Positions 42,420 to 52,969 are shown, counted from the stretch's first letter. The stretch is 64,000 nt of DNA from Trinickia dinghuensis (GCF_003367175.1 NZ_QRGA01000001.1:763647-827646); one strand, 5' to 3'. The notes: generated by a model not told the origin, from the letters alone. Program-made: numbers and translations.

Positions 42420-43148
42420 ATGCTTGGCAACAGCGAACTCATCATGCGGCTGATCCTGGCCGCCATCCTCGGCAGCGTCATCGGGTTCGAGCGGGAGCGG
42501 CAGTCGTGGGCGGCGGGTTTGCGCACGCACATGCTCGTCTGCGTGAGTTCGGCGCTCGTCATGATCGTGTCGGCGTTCGGTTTTGCCGACGTGCTAGGCC
42601 GCCCGAACGTCGTGCTCGACCCATCGCGGATTGCGGCGCAGGTCGTGTCAGGTATCGGCTTTCTTGGGGCCGGCGCCATTTTGCTGCGCGGCGAGGTGAT
42701 TCGCGGGCTGACGACGGCGGCGAGCGTGTGGGCCGTCGCCGCGATCGGCTTGGCGGTCGGCGCGGGGCTCAATACGGCCGCGATCGCGGCAACCGTCATC
42801 ATCCTGGCGATCCTGGCCGGAATGAAGCCGATCGAGCGGCACTACATCTCCATGCGGCTACGGCGGCGCGTGACATTGCGGGTGGAGCACGGCGCGCTCA
42901 TGCTCGATTCGCTGCGGTCAATACTTGGGCGCTCGAGCGAGCGGGTCAAGCAATTCATCGTTCAGCAAAGCGAGGAGGAGCCGGAGTACGACGACGTCGT
43001 GATCGGCTTCTCGCGCGTCTCCAACGACGAGTTCATCAAGTTGTGCGACCTGCTTCGTCGTGCGTCGTGCGTGCGGGACCTGCGCGAAGAGATCGAGAAC
43101 GGCGAGAGCGGCAACGGCAGCGAAGATGCGCGAGCCGACGGCCGCTGA
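42420..43148 (+). CDS. MgtC/SapB-family membrane protein
   Basis: A 242-residue protein with about four membrane helices in residues 5-130. ILGSVIGFERERQSWAAGLR, GIGFLGAGAILLRGEVIRGL and TTAASVWAVAAIGLAVGAGL are the MgtC signatures, including the conserved Glu/Arg after helix 1. The C-terminal 100 residues are soluble (ACT-like in MgtC). MgtC proteins act in low-magnesium survival and inhibit F1Fo ATP synthase in some pathogens. GAAAGGAGG ends a few bases before the ATG at 42420. No magnesium transporter is adjacent. Confidence 0.88.
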   Translation: MLGNSELIMRLILAAILGSVIGFERERQSWAAGLRTHMLVCVSSALVMIVSAFGFADVLGRPNVVLDPSRIAAQVVSGIGFLGAGAILLRGEVIRGLTTAASVWAVAAIGLAVGAGLNTAAIAATVIILAILAGMKPIERHYISMRLRRRVTLRVEHGALMLDSLRSILGRSSERVKQFIVQQSEEEPEYDDVVIGFSRVSNDEFIKLCDLLRRASCVRDLREEIENGESGNGSEDARADGR

Positions 43149-43305
43149 GATCTTTCGCTTGGGGCACGGCCGTCGAGGGAGGCGGCTATTCGCTGCTTGC
43201 CGCCGAGGTCGCGGGGCGAACCGATCATGAGACAATACCGGGTACGCAATATGCTTGAAAACAATTCCAACGAGTCGCGCGCGAGCGCGGCCGTCACCAC
43301 ACGCC

Positions 43306-44577
43306 ATGGCAGATTCAGCAGCATCCTCTTCCTCCCGTTTGCGAGGCGCTTCGCCCGCCAAAAGCCGGGCGCGCGCCGCTTCGTCGAGCGAAGAGCGCCG
43401 ACCCGCACGCACCGCGGCCGAGCCGGAACGGCAGACGGCGCGCGCGGATAACCTTGAGCAGGACGGCTCTTTGGCGTCCTTGCAGAACTTCGATCCGCGC
43501 CAAGGCACGCTGCTGGGCTTCGAGCTGCCGGCCGATAGGGTGGATAGGGTGGTCGCTATGACGATGACGACTGAGAACGAGCATGTCCTTGCCGAGCCGG
43601 CGGCGGCGGGAGAAGCCGGCGATGCCGCGCAGGGGAGTCCGGCTGCGGTTGAGGACTCGGTAGCGGTTGAGAAGCCGGTTGAAGTTGCGCAGCCGGCAAC
43701 GGTTGATAAGCCGGCTGCGGTCGAGAAGCAGGCTGCGGTCGAGAAGCAGGCTGCGGTGGAGGAGCCGGTTGAAGTTGAGCAGCCGGCAACGATCGAGAAA
43801 CCGGTTGTCGACGAGAAACCGGGAGCGATTGAAAGGCTTGCCGCAGCCGAGAGACCGGCTGCCGCGGGTCGAGCGGCGCCGCCCATGCAGGACGAGGAAG
43901 CTGCGCGCGATGATGCCGTTTCCGCTGCTGCGTTTTCCCCTGCGAAGGTCGCGACGCCGGAGCGGGAGTCCCGCCCGGAGCCCGCGCGAGCAAGACCGGG
44001 CGCGCTCGGCGACGCCGCGCGTGCCATGCAGGCCGGCGGACGTTCAATCCGTCGGCCGCCTACCGGCGCCGCAACGTATTTCGTCGATGAAGGCTCGCTC
44101 GGGTTCGGCAAATCCGAAACGGCCGCACTCGCCATGAACCTCGCCTCGCTGGAGGAGGCTTTCGTCGAAGAGCGGGGTGCGGCCGAAGCGCGCTTGCACC
44201 GTATGCGGCGCGGGCTGACCTTTGCCGCGGGAGGGCTGGCAGTGCTCCTCGTCGTGGCCATCGGCCTGATCGTTGCGCTGCTCGGCTTCGACAATCGTCT
44301 GCAAGCCACGCAGGATCAGCAGCAGTCGGCCTTGAACCAGCAGCAAGCCACGTTGACGGCCTTGGCGAGCGCTCCGTCGGCATTGTCGGCGGGCCTGCAC
44401 ACGAGCGATGGCCAGGTGACGGCGCCTGACGGGGCGCCCGTGGCATCCGCGGCGAATGCCGCCGAGCAGCATCCGGCGCACCATGCCAAGTCCACTCACG
44501 CGCGGCATCGCAGAGTACGGGCAAGGCAAACGGAAGCGGAAAGGGAATGGATGCGGTCCACGTATGCCGGGCACTGA
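43306..44577 (+). CDS. Single-pass membrane protein with long repetitive acidic/Pro region, function unknown
   Basis: A 423-residue protein. Residues 1-80 are Ser/Arg/Ala-rich. Residues 95-200 form a repetitive Val/Glu/Lys/Pro/Ala region (KPAAVEKQAAVEKQAAVEEP). One membrane helix near 310-335 (LTFAAGGLAVLLVVAIGLIV) is followed by a Gln-rich segment (QATQDQQQSALNQQQATLTA) and a basic His-rich C-terminus. Likely anchored in the inner membrane. The start at ATG 43306 lacks a good ribosome-binding site; a TTG at 43255 is an alternative. I do not recognise a family. It converges on copA. Confidence 0.6.
   Translation: MADSAASSSSRLRGASPAKSRARAASSSEERRPARTAAEPERQTARADNLEQDGSLASLQNFDPRQGTLLGFELPADRVDRVVAMTMTTENEHVLAEPAAAGEAGDAAQGSPAAVEDSVAVEKPVEVAQPATVDKPAAVEKQAAVEKQAAVEEPVEVEQPATIEKPVVDEKPGAIERLAAAERPAAAGRAAPPMQDEEAARDDAVSAAAFSPAKVATPERESRPEPARARPGALGDAARAMQAGGRSIRRPPTGAATYFVDEGSLGFGKSETAALAMNLASLEEAFVEERGAAEARLHRMRRGLTFAAGGLAVLLVVAIGLIVALLGFDNRLQATQDQQQSALNQQQATLTALASAPSALSAGLHTSDGQVTAPDGAPVASAANAAEQHPAHHAKSTHARHRRVRARQTEAEREWMRSTYAGH
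43671..43796 (+). repeat. In-gene repeats of the repetitive membrane protein
   Basis: The 18-bp unit GTCGAGAAGCAGGCTGCG occurs twice in tandem at 43720-43755. A 36-bp block at 43671-43706 recurs with few changes at 43761-43796, 90 bases on. All periods are multiples of 3, so copy-number changes would keep the reading frame. Confidence 0.8.
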
Positions 44578-44670
44578 TTTAGCCGGGCATTGATCCCGCT
44601 TCGACTTGCCCGGCCGTGGCGCCGGGCAACCGCTCGGCGCCGCCGATGGCGTGCGGCGCCGGAGCTTCCA

Positions 44671-47001
44671 TCATCCTCGTTCGACTCCCTTCCATCGTTT
44701 CAGCAACAGCGCGTTCGTCACGACGCTGACGCTCGAAAACGCCATCGCCGCCCCGGCAAACATCGGATTGAGCAGCCCGAGCGCCGCGAGCGGAATGCCG
44801 ATCAAGTTGTAGACGAAGGCCCAAAACAGGTTCTGCTGAATCTTCCGATACGTGCGGCGCGAGATGTCGATCGCATCGGCCACGAGCGCGGGATCGCCGC
44901 GCATGAGCGTGATTCCGGCCGCATGCATGGCCACGTCGGTGCCCGTTGCGAGCGCGATGCCGATGTCGGCCGCTGCGAGTGCGGGCGCATCGTTGATGCC
45001 GTCGCCGGCCATCGCGACCACCTGGCCCGTGCGCGCCTTGAGTTGCGCGACGATGACGGCTTTGTCTTCCGGAAGGACCTGCGCATGGACCTCGTCGATA
45101 CCGAGTGCGGCCGCGACGCTGGCTGCCGCGCCTCGGTTGTCGCCCGTCACGAGCACGCTCCTCACGCCGCGCGCGGCCAGTTGCTCGACGGCGGCGCGGG
45201 CGCTGGGTTTGACGGTATCGCCGAAGGCGAGCAACGCGAGCGTTTCCGCCGGCACCTCGCCGGCACCGGCGCGGATGAGCCAAGAGACGGTGTTGCCCGC
45301 GGCTTCCAGCTGCTCGGCGCGGGCACGCGCCTGCGCGGGCGGCTCGGCGCCGAGTTCGCCGAGCCAGCGGTCGTTGCCGACGCAAACGATGCGCCCGCCG
45401 ATCTCGGCTTGCATCCCGCGCCCGGCAACCGCCTGCGCGTGCCGGGCGGCGGGCAGGCTCGAAGACGGCTCGCGTAGCTCGCCCTCGTCTTCGCCCTCGT
45501 CGAGAGACCGTGACGGCGCCGACTGTGCGTCGTACTCGGCCAGGAGGGCACGTGCCAGCGGATGATCGCTGTTGTGCTCGACCGCGGCGGCGAGGGCCAA
45601 GGCGGCATCGCGGGCGATGCCGAACGACTCGAATGCGACGAGCGTCGGTTTGCCCGTCGTCAGCGTCCCCGTCTTGTCGAACGCGACGATCGATACGCGC
45701 TGCGCGAGTTCGAGCGCCTCGGCGTCCTTGATCAGCACCCCATGGCGCGCGGCGACGCCCGTGCCGGCCATCAGTGCCGCCGGCGTCGCGAGCCCGAGTG
45801 CGCAGGGGCAGGCAATGACGAGCACGGATACCGCGTCGAGAATCGCGGTTTGCGCCGGCGCGCCCGCGAGCAGCCACCCCGCGAGCGTTGCCGCCGCGAG
45901 CACGAGGATCGTCGGCACGAACACGGCGCTGACGCGGTCCACTAGCCGCTGAATCGGCGCCTTCTCCGCTTGCGCGCTCTCGACGAGCCGAATGATGCGT
46001 GCGAGTGTCGTTTCCGCGCCCGTGGCGGTCGTCGTCACGTCGAGCGTGCCTTCGCCGTTGACCGATCCGGCGGTCACGCGCTCGCCGGGACCTTTTGCGA
46101 CGGGCAGGCTTTCTCCGGTGATCAGCGATTCGTCGACGTGCGTTTGCCCCGCGGCAACGAGCCCATCGACAGGCACGCGCTCACCGGGCCTCACGACGAC
46201 GATCGTCCCGACACGCACCTGTTCGAGCGGTACCTCGCGCACGTCGCCGAGTTCGTCCTTGACCCGTGCCCGGTCGGGCCGCAGCGCGGCCAACGCGCGA
46301 ATGGCGTCGGTCGTTTCGCGCTTGGCGCGGGCTTCGAGCCACTTGCCGAGCCGCACGAGCGTGATGACGACGGCCGATGCCTCGAAATACAGGTGCATGG
46401 CATCGCCGGGGTGCGCGGCCATCTGCCAGACGCTCAAGCCGTATGCGGCCGACGTGCCGAGCGCGACGAGCAAATCCATGTTGCCGGCCCGTGCCCGCAC
46501 GGCGCGATAGGCGCTGACGTAAAACCGGGCGCCGCAGACGAATTGGACGATGCTGGCCAGCGCGAGCTGCAGCCATGCCGGCAGCACCGACGCGATGCCG
46601 AACGGTGCGGTCAGCATCGGCAGCGCGAGCGGTGCGCTCAGGAGTGCCGCCAGCACGAGCGCGCCCAGCTCTCGCCGCGCCTGCCGCACACGAGTGTCGC
46701 CTATGTTCGTCGAAGCGTGCTCGTCCGCACCGCTCGGGTCCTGCTCGTGCACGACGGGCCGTGCCTGATACCCCGCGCGGACGACGGCGTCGACGAACTG
46801 TTGCACGTCGCCGGGTGCAGCCGGTGCGGCGGCTCGCACCGTCGCGCGCTCGGTGGCCAGATTGACGGAGGCCCCGGTCACCCCGGGCACACGCGCGAGC
46901 GCTTTTTCGACGCGCGCGGCGCACGAGGCGCACGTCATGCCTTCGATATCGAGTTCGGTCGTCGACACGTCGACGCCGGTGAGAGAGACTAAGTCGGTCA
47001 T
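44671..47001 (-). CDS. copA: Copper-translocating P1B-type ATPase CopA
   Basis: A 776-residue inner-membrane ATPase. One N-terminal heavy-metal domain has GMTCASC (Cys24, Cys27). Eight membrane helices are expected; the membrane metal site CPC lies in [28 protein letters not shown] is the phosphatase loop, [10 protein letters not shown] the phosphorylation site, SDHPLARAL the HP locus, and [12 protein letters not shown] the hinge. A CPC core with a GMTCASC domain is typical for Cu+ export. The promoter is of the MerR type (47049-47079). No cueR gene is in the window. The residue composition between HP and the nucleotide site includes a short acidic insert ([12 protein letters not shown]). Confidence 0.93.
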   Translation of the reverse strand: MTDLVSLTGVDVSTTELDIEGMTCASCAARVEKALARVPGVTGASVNLATERATVRAAAPAAPGDVQQFVDAVVRAGYQARPVVHEQDPSGADEHASTNIGDTRVRQARRELGALVLAALLSAPLALPMLTAPFGIASVLPAWLQLALASIVQFVCGARFYVSAYRAVRARAGNMDLLVALGTSAAYGLSVWQMAAHPGDAMHLYFEASAVVITLVRLGKWLEARAKRETTDAIRALAALRPDRARVKDELGDVREVPLEQVRVGTIVVVRPGERVPVDGLVAAGQTHVDESLITGESLPVAKGPGERVTAGSVNGEGTLDVTTTATGAETTLARIIRLVESAQAEKAPIQRLVDRVSAVFVPTILVLAAATLAGWLLAGAPAQTAILDAVSVLVIACPCALGLATPAALMAGTGVAARHGVLIKDAEALELAQRVSIVAFDKTGTLTTGKPTLVAFESFGIARDAALALAAAVEHNSDHPLARALLAEYDAQSAPSRSLDEGEDEGELREPSSSLPAARHAQAVAGRGMQAEIGGRIVCVGNDRWLGELGAEPPAQARARAEQLEAAGNTVSWLIRAGAGEVPAETLALLAFGDTVKPSARAAVEQLAARGVRSVLVTGDNRGAAASVAAALGIDEVHAQVLPEDKAVIVAQLKARTGQVVAMAGDGINDAPALAAADIGIALATGTDVAMHAAGITLMRGDPALVADAIDISRRTYRKIQQNLFWAFVYNLIGIPLAALGLLNPMFAGAAMAFSSVSVVTNALLLKRWKGVERG

Positions 47002-47048
47002 GATGGCTGAGACGACAAAAACGGGCGGGCGATTGCTGCAATGAACAC

Positions 47049-47079
47049 ACTATCATCCTTCCCATGATGGGAAGGTCAA
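47049..47079 (-). promoter_or_regulatory. CueR/MerR-type promoter of copA
   Basis: On the minus strand: -35 TTGACC (47079-47074), a 19-base spacer, then -10 GATAGT (47054-47049). The spacer holds the dyad CCTTCCCATnATGGGAAGG (47057-47075). A 19-base spacer with CCTTCC-type symmetry is the hallmark of CueR-activated copper-export promoters. The interval 47080-47427 otherwise holds no gene that I can support. Confidence 0.85.
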
Positions 47080-47427
47080 GCGCTTGAACGGGGTCCGTCG
47101 TGCGCATGCGCATCGGTGCAAGGGAGCGCGCCGATAGCAGCCGATAGCGATAGATAGTGGGATCGGTGCCGCGATGCCCGACGCGCAACGGACTGAACGT
47201 CACATCGCCGTTTTATCCTCGAGTTTGGGCTACTTCTTGCTTCGCGGCCGAGGATACGATAAAACGCTCTCGCGATTCGTGATTTGTTATTCGTCATTCG
47301 AAGGGGAATTCGAAGCACAATCCGAAGCAGAGTCGAGGTAGCGCGAGATCCCGGCCGGATCGGACGCCGCATACGGTGCAAGGCGGACACTAGGCCGCCC
47401 GATGCCTAGTTAAAACAGAACGTACAC

Positions 47428-48930
47428 ATGACAATTAAAAATCGAAAACCACTGCTGCCCGTGGGGGCCCGTCCTTGGCTGGCATGCGTTGCCGCCGTCG
47501 TCTTCGCGGGGTGTGCCGCGCCTCAGAAGGCGCCCCCGGCGTCGAGCACGAGCGGCTGGACCCAGGACGAAGTCGTCGATTCCTACGTGTTCGGTTATCC
47601 GCTCGTCGTCATGTCGACGGCGCGCGCCCAGGCCGTCGCGGCCGCGGGCACCGATGCGGGGGCGGCGCTGAACACGCTCCACGCCATGCCGATGACTGAA
47701 ACGGCGGGCGACGATCTGCCGCCGTTGGCCGACGTCGACACCTTATCGGCCAACGCATGGCTCGACCTGTCGCAAGAGCCCGTGATCGTCTCGGTGCCCA
47801 ATACGCGCGGACGTTTTCTCGACGCGCGCGTCCTCGACATGTGGACGAACGTCGTCTGGTCGACGGGCGCGGGAGCGAACGCGCGCACGGGCGCGCCCAA
47901 GGCGCAGACGATCGCGCTCGTTCCGCCGGGCTGGGACGGCCAATTGCCGTCGGGGGTCGAGCGTGTCGACGCACCGAGCAAGAACCTGTGGCTCGGCGTG
48001 CGCATTGCCGCGCTCGATGCGCGCGAAGTACCGTGGGCACGCCGGCTGCTGAACGAAGTGCGGGTCGCGCCGCTGTCCGCTTATGTGAGCGACGAGCATG
48101 AACGCCATGCCGCTCGCGGCAAGGGCAAGCACGGCAAGCGCGAGCGTATCGCCGCGCGTGACCGCGACGACGATTCGCAAGAAAGCGTCGCCGTGGTCTC
48201 GACGGGCCTCGACGCGAACGCGGCCGCCGTCACGCAGCTCGACGCGAATGGATTCTTTGGAAAGCTCGCGGACGCGATGCGCGACAATCCTCCGTCGGAC
48301 GCCGACGGCAATGCGTTGAAAGAGCTGGCCGATATCGGCGTGAAGCCGGGCGACGCGGTTCACTTCCCCAACGGTTCGGCTACGGCGATCGCGGCAGGCG
48401 TGGCAGCCGGCGTCAAGCGGGTGCAGCAGCCGCCCGTCAATGCCGTGTCGGGCAACGGTTGGAGTTGGACCGGCGACGGCACGGGCAACTACCGCGACGA
48501 TTACGCGCTGCGGGCCTATGCGACGGTTTCGCACGCGGGCGCCGCGACTTCGCACGACGAAGTGTTCCCGACGGCGCTCGTCGACGGAGACGGCAAGCCG
48601 CTCGACGGCAGCAACGACTACGTGATGCATTTCACGCGCAAGGCGTTGCCGCCGGCCCGCGCATACTGGACGATCACGGCCTACACGCCGGATGGCGCGC
48701 TGGTTGCGGGGCATGTGCCGCATCGTTCGATCGATTCGCACGATCGCTTGCGGCGCAACCGCGACGGCTCCATCGACATCTACGTGTCGTCGAAGTCGCC
48801 GGGCCGGGCGCATGCGGCGAATTGGCTGCCGGCTCCCGAGGGTCCGTTCCAACTCGTCATGCGGCTGTATGCGCCGCAGGCGTCGGCGACGGACGGAAGC
48901 TGGATGCCGCCGGCGGTCGTGCGTCGATAG
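47428..48930 (+). CDS. DUF1254/DUF1214 lipoprotein
   Basis: A 500-residue protein. The N-terminal signal ends VVFAGC with Cys29 as lipid site. DUF1254 (about 45-180) has DSYVFGYPLVVMSTARAQAV, NTLHAMPMTE, DVDTLSANAWLDLSQEPVIV and LDMWTNVVWSTGA. DUF1214 closes the protein (YVMHFTRKALPPARAYWTIT, DIYVSSKSPGRAHAANWLPA, GPFQLVMRLYAP). These paired domains are common in proteobacterial envelope proteins of unknown activity. Between them lies a basic/acidic insert (KGKHGKRERIAARDRDDDSQ). It lies 67 bases upstream of the DUF748 gene on the same strand. Confidence 0.88.
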   Translation: MTIKNRKPLLPVGARPWLACVAAVVFAGCAAPQKAPPASSTSGWTQDEVVDSYVFGYPLVVMSTARAQAVAAAGTDAGAALNTLHAMPMTETAGDDLPPLADVDTLSANAWLDLSQEPVIVSVPNTRGRFLDARVLDMWTNVVWSTGAGANARTGAPKAQTIALVPPGWDGQLPSGVERVDAPSKNLWLGVRIAALDAREVPWARRLLNEVRVAPLSAYVSDEHERHAARGKGKHGKRERIAARDRDDDSQESVAVVSTGLDANAAAVTQLDANGFFGKLADAMRDNPPSDADGNALKELADIGVKPGDAVHFPNGSATAIAAGVAAGVKRVQQPPVNAVSGNGWSWTGDGTGNYRDDYALRAYATVSHAGAATSHDEVFPTALVDGDGKPLDGSNDYVMHFTRKALPPARAYWTITAYTPDGALVAGHVPHRSIDSHDRLRRNRDGSIDIYVSSKSPGRAHAANWLPAPEGPFQLVMRLYAPQASATDGSWMPPAVVRR

Positions 48931-48997
48931 CATCGAAGTAACGTCAGAGGTTTGAAGCGAATGCAGTGGAGTGAGCGAGCGTGACTGGAGCCGTGCG

Positions 48998-51900
48998 ATG
49001 ACGAGCGAGCCGAAGGGCAGCCTGGCGAGCCGACTGGGCGATAAGGTGCGGTCGCGCGGCGCTCGCCGCACGGCGATCGGCGTAGTGATTGCCGTGGCGC
49101 TGTACGGGTTGCTCGGCTTTTTCGCGGCGCCGCCGCTGATTCGGCACGTCGCCCAGCAGCAACTCGGCAAGACGCTCGATCGGCCCACGACGATCGGCAA
49201 GGTCGCGCTCAATCCCTACACGCTTCGGCTCGAAGTGGACGGCGTGCATGTGGCCGAGCGCGGCGGCGCCGGTGAATTCGCGTCGATCGGGCGGCTCGTC
49301 GTGCGCGTGTCGTGGATGACGCTGCTGCGTTTCGCGCCGATCGTGACGGAGCTGCGGGTCGATTCTCCGAGCGTCAACGTGGTGCGCTACGACGCGCAGC
49401 GCTTCAATTTCAGCGACATCGCCGAGAAATTCGCGAAACCGTCGGCGCAGCCGTCGTCGGGCCCGACGCTGTTCTCGGTGTCCAACATCGCGGTCGACAA
49501 CGGTCATGTGACGTTCGACGACCGCCTGCTCGGCGCGAAGCACGTCGTCGATCAGCTTTCGCTCGGCGTGCCGTTCATTGCGACGTTGCCGTCGCAGACC
49601 GACATCTTCGTCGATCCGAGTTTTTCGGCGCGCGTAGACGGCTCGCCGATTTCGATCAGCGGCAAGACCAAGCCGTTCGCGAAATCGCGCGAGTCGGACG
49701 TGGCATTGACGTTCAGCGGCCTCGACGTGCCGCGTCTGCTTTCCTACGTGCCGACGAAGCTGCCGCTCGAGGTGCAGAGCGGCAAGCTCGCCGGCGATCT
49801 CAAACTCCGCTTCGTGATGTCGGCCGAGAAGCCGACGCTGACGGTCACGGGCACGGCCGATCTGACCGATGCCCAGATCCTCGACGCCACCAAGGCGCCG
49901 TTTTTCTCGGCGCAGGCGCTGCACGTCGCGGCGGCGGGGCTCCAGCCGCTCGCGGGCGTTTATCGTTTCGACGAAATCCGTCTCGATCAGCCGTCGTTGC
50001 ATCTGACGCGCGAACATTCGGGCGCGCTGAGTATCGCGAGTGCGTTCGCCTCGCAGTCTCATCCTGCCGATGGGAAAGCCGGCCAAGCGCAAGCCGCTTC
50101 GGATGCATCGGGTGCCGCCGCCGCATCCGCGCCGGCCGGTTCTGCCTCGACGCGGGCCTCCGCGGCTTCTACGGTTTCTACTGCCTCTGCGGTCTCTGCT
50201 GCATCTGCTGCCTCCGCCCCTTCTGCGGCGTCCGCCGCTTCCGGCTCGGGCGCATCTGCCCCGGCCGCGGCGAGCGCGGCCCAGCCGGCTCCGCTCGATG
50301 TGTCGATCAAGCACTTCGCTTTGAACGACGGCAGCATCGCGCTCGAAGATCGGGTACTTGATCGGGCCGTATCGCTAGATCTCACGAAACTGACGGCGAC
50401 GGTCGACGATCTTTCGACCGTGGGCGCGGACAAAGCGCACTACTCGATTCAGACGGCACTCAAACAAGGCGGCTCCATCGCGGCGACCGGTGCGCTCGGC
50501 TTGGCGGCAAAGCAAGCCGATGCTCAGTTGACGATCGACAGCCTTGCCTTGCCGGTGGCGCAGCCTTACTTGGATGGGGTCACCGGTGCCCGCGTGGCCG
50601 ACGGCACGCTCGGCGCCAAGCTCGCGCTCGATGCCGACTGGTCGAAAGCAACCACTCAGCTGCGTGTCGGCGCCGGCGAGGTGACGCTCAAATCGCTGAA
50701 GGTGATGGGCCCCGACACGGCGAAAGGCGCCGCGCCGGCCGTCGCGCTGACGCAGGGCAGCGTCGCCATCAAGAGCGTCGATATGGCGGCGCAGTCGGCC
50801 GACATCGAGCGTGTCGAAGCGATCGGACTCACGGTGTCCGGCTCGCGCGAGAAGGATGGCCGTATCAGCTTCGCCGAACTTGCCCAGCCGCCGCGAGCGA
50901 CGCAGAAGGAACAAAGGCAACAAGCGCAACAAGCGCAACGAAGGGAAAGGGCGGAAACGGAGAAGGTTTCGGAGCATGGGGCGGAACATCATCCGCATGC
51001 GAATTCGAACGCGCATCGCGCTGACGAGCCGACCAAGGCAACCGAGACGAAATCGGCGCAATCCGGCTGGCACTACCGGATCGGCGAACTCCTCCTGAAG
51101 GACGGCGCCGCCGACATCACCGACGAAGCCGCGCCGAGCCCCGCGAAGCTGCACGTTGCGCCGATCCAGCTCGACGTCCGCAACATCACCGAGGACCTGA
51201 GCCGGCCGCTCGCGATCAAACTCGAGGCATCGCTCAATGGCAAAGGCACGTTGGACGTGGGCGGCAATATCGTGCCGAGCCCGCTCGACGCTTCGTTGAC
51301 GGTGGAGGCGAACCGGCTCGATCTCTCGCCGTTCGAGCCGTATTTCGGCAGCAGCCTCAATGCGAAGATCGCCAAGGCGGAGTTGAACGCGCGCGGCCAG
51401 GTCAAGGCCGTCATGCCGAAGAGCGGTGCGCCGTCCTACAGCTATCGCGGCTTCGCGTCGCTCGTCGACGTGCGCTTGCTCGACCGTACGAACTCGGCGC
51501 CGCTCGCCGGCTGGGGCACGCTGGGAATCGGCGGCATCAACGCGCGCTACGATTCGCATGGCTTGAACCTCGACATCGCGCGCGTGACCTTCGCGCACTT
51601 CTTCGGGCAGGTGCTGCTCGATCCGCAAGGCAAGCTGAACCTGAACGATGTGCTGGCGCGGCAGCGCGAGGCATCGAACGAGCCGGCGGGTAAGCAGCAG
51701 AAGGCGCCGACGGCTACCGCGCAAGTTCAAACGCCGGCGCCGAGCGCGCCGTCGATGCCGCTGCACGCGCGCATCGGCCAGATTTTGCTGCAGCAGGGTC
51801 ACGTCAATTACACGGACGACTTCGTCAAGCCGAATTACAAGGCCGACCTCGAGGACATCACCGGCACGATCGGCACGTTCGGCACCGACATCGCGACGCC

Positions 51901-52969
51901 GGCGCCGGTGGATATCAGCGCGAGCCTGGCCAACAACGGCCCGATCGCGATTCGCGGCACGGCGAACCCGCTGGCACCGAAGCCGACGCTCGATCTGAGC
52001 GCGAGCGCGCACGATATCGAACTGAAGAACCTCACGCCTTACTCGCTGAAGTACGCAGGCTATCCGATCACGCAGGGCAGCCTCGACGTCGATCTGCACT
52101 ACAAGCTCGACAACGATCAACTCACCGCCGAAAACCATCTCGTCATCGATCAATTGACGTTCGGCGATCACGTCGAAAACGGCACCGAGACCCACTTGCC
52201 GGTCCGCCTGGCGATCGCGCTTCTGAAGGATTCGCACGGCAAGATCGATGTCCGCATTCCGGTTTCGGGATCGCTGTCGAATCCGCAGTTCAGCTTGGGC
52301 AGCGTGATCTGGGGCGCCGTGAGGCACCTGATCGAGCGGGCCGTCACCGCGCCGTTCTCGCTGCTCGCGAACGCGTTGGGCGGTGGTGGAAACGGCTCGG
52401 CCAGCGCGGCGAACCTCCAATACATCGCGTTCGCGCCGGGCTCGGCCGCGCTGTCCGATTCGGCGCGCGCGAAGCTCGATACGCTCGTCAAGCTGCTCGG
52501 CGAAAAGCCCGGCGTGAAGCTCGATTTGAGCGGGCGCGCCGACCAGAACGTTGATACGCCGGGCCTGCGGATGGCCTATGTCGACGATCTCGTCAAACAG
52601 GCGAAGGCGAAAGCATCGGGAAGCGGCGGGCAGCCTGTCGATCCGTCGACCGTCACGGTCAGCCCGGACGAATACCACCGCTACCTGGTCCAGGTGTACA
52701 AGGATGCCGATTTCAAGAAGCCACGAAATTTCGTAGGCCTAACGAAGACGCTTCCCGATGAGGACATGAAGCGAGCGCTCGCTTTCCATGCGCCCGTGAA
52801 CGACACGAGCGTGCAGGCGCTCGCCGATCAGCGCGCGCAAAACGTTCGCCAATATCTGAGCCAGAAAATCGATGCGAGCCGGCTCACGATCGTCGCGCCG
52901 CATTTTGGGACGGAGGGCATGAAGGACAACGGCCCGGCAACACGCGTCGATCTCGCGCCGGCGAGCTGA
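48998..52969 (+). CDS. Large DUF748 (AsmA-like) envelope protein with C-terminal OmpA-like region
   Basis: A 1323-residue protein. One N-terminal membrane helix (about 28-48, AIGVVIAVALYGLLGFFAAP) anchors a long periplasmic part of AsmA/TamB-like beta-sheet repeats: QQQLGKTLDRPTTIGKVALN, LRVDSPSVNVVRYDAQRFNF, and the DUF748 block VDISASLANNGPIAIRGTAN and YKLDNDQLTAENHLVIDQLT. It ends in an OmpA-like motif region (FAPGSAALSDSARAKLDTLV). The order suggests a lipid-transfer or assembly bridge, as for other AsmA-like proteins; this is inferred. Residues around 370-430 are almost only Ala/Ser/Gly and 640-690 are charged Gln/Arg/Glu linkers. ATG 48998 is chosen for GGAG at 48987-48990. Confidence 0.88.
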   Translation: MTSEPKGSLASRLGDKVRSRGARRTAIGVVIAVALYGLLGFFAAPPLIRHVAQQQLGKTLDRPTTIGKVALNPYTLRLEVDGVHVAERGGAGEFASIGRLVVRVSWMTLLRFAPIVTELRVDSPSVNVVRYDAQRFNFSDIAEKFAKPSAQPSSGPTLFSVSNIAVDNGHVTFDDRLLGAKHVVDQLSLGVPFIATLPSQTDIFVDPSFSARVDGSPISISGKTKPFAKSRESDVALTFSGLDVPRLLSYVPTKLPLEVQSGKLAGDLKLRFVMSAEKPTLTVTGTADLTDAQILDATKAPFFSAQALHVAAAGLQPLAGVYRFDEIRLDQPSLHLTREHSGALSIASAFASQSHPADGKAGQAQAASDASGAAAASAPAGSASTRASAASTVSTASAVSAASAASAPSAASAASGSGASAPAAASAAQPAPLDVSIKHFALNDGSIALEDRVLDRAVSLDLTKLTATVDDLSTVGADKAHYSIQTALKQGGSIAATGALGLAAKQADAQLTIDSLALPVAQPYLDGVTGARVADGTLGAKLALDADWSKATTQLRVGAGEVTLKSLKVMGPDTAKGAAPAVALTQGSVAIKSVDMAAQSADIERVEAIGLTVSGSREKDGRISFAELAQPPRATQKEQRQQAQQAQRRERAETEKVSEHGAEHHPHANSNAHRADEPTKATETKSAQSGWHYRIGELLLKDGAADITDEAAPSPAKLHVAPIQLDVRNITEDLSRPLAIKLEASLNGKGTLDVGGNIVPSPLDASLTVEANRLDLSPFEPYFGSSLNAKIAKAELNARGQVKAVMPKSGAPSYSYRGFASLVDVRLLDRTNSAPLAGWGTLGIGGINARYDSHGLNLDIARVTFAHFFGQVLLDPQGKLNLNDVLARQREASNEPAGKQQKAPTATAQVQTPAPSAPSMPLHARIGQILLQQGHVNYTDDFVKPNYKADLEDITGTIGTFGTDIATPAPVDISASLANNGPIAIRGTANPLAPKPTLDLSASAHDIELKNLTPYSLKYAGYPITQGSLDVDLHYKLDNDQLTAENHLVIDQLTFGDHVENGTETHLPVRLAIALLKDSHGKIDVRIPVSGSLSNPQFSLGSVIWGAVRHLIERAVTAPFSLLANALGGGGNGSASAANLQYIAFAPGSAALSDSARAKLDTLVKLLGEKPGVKLDLSGRADQNVDTPGLRMAYVDDLVKQAKAKASGSGGQPVDPSTVTVSPDEYHRYLVQVYKDADFKKPRNFVGLTKTLPDEDMKRALAFHAPVNDTSVQALADQRAQNVRQYLSQKIDASRLTIVAPHFGTEGMKDNGPATRVDLAPAS

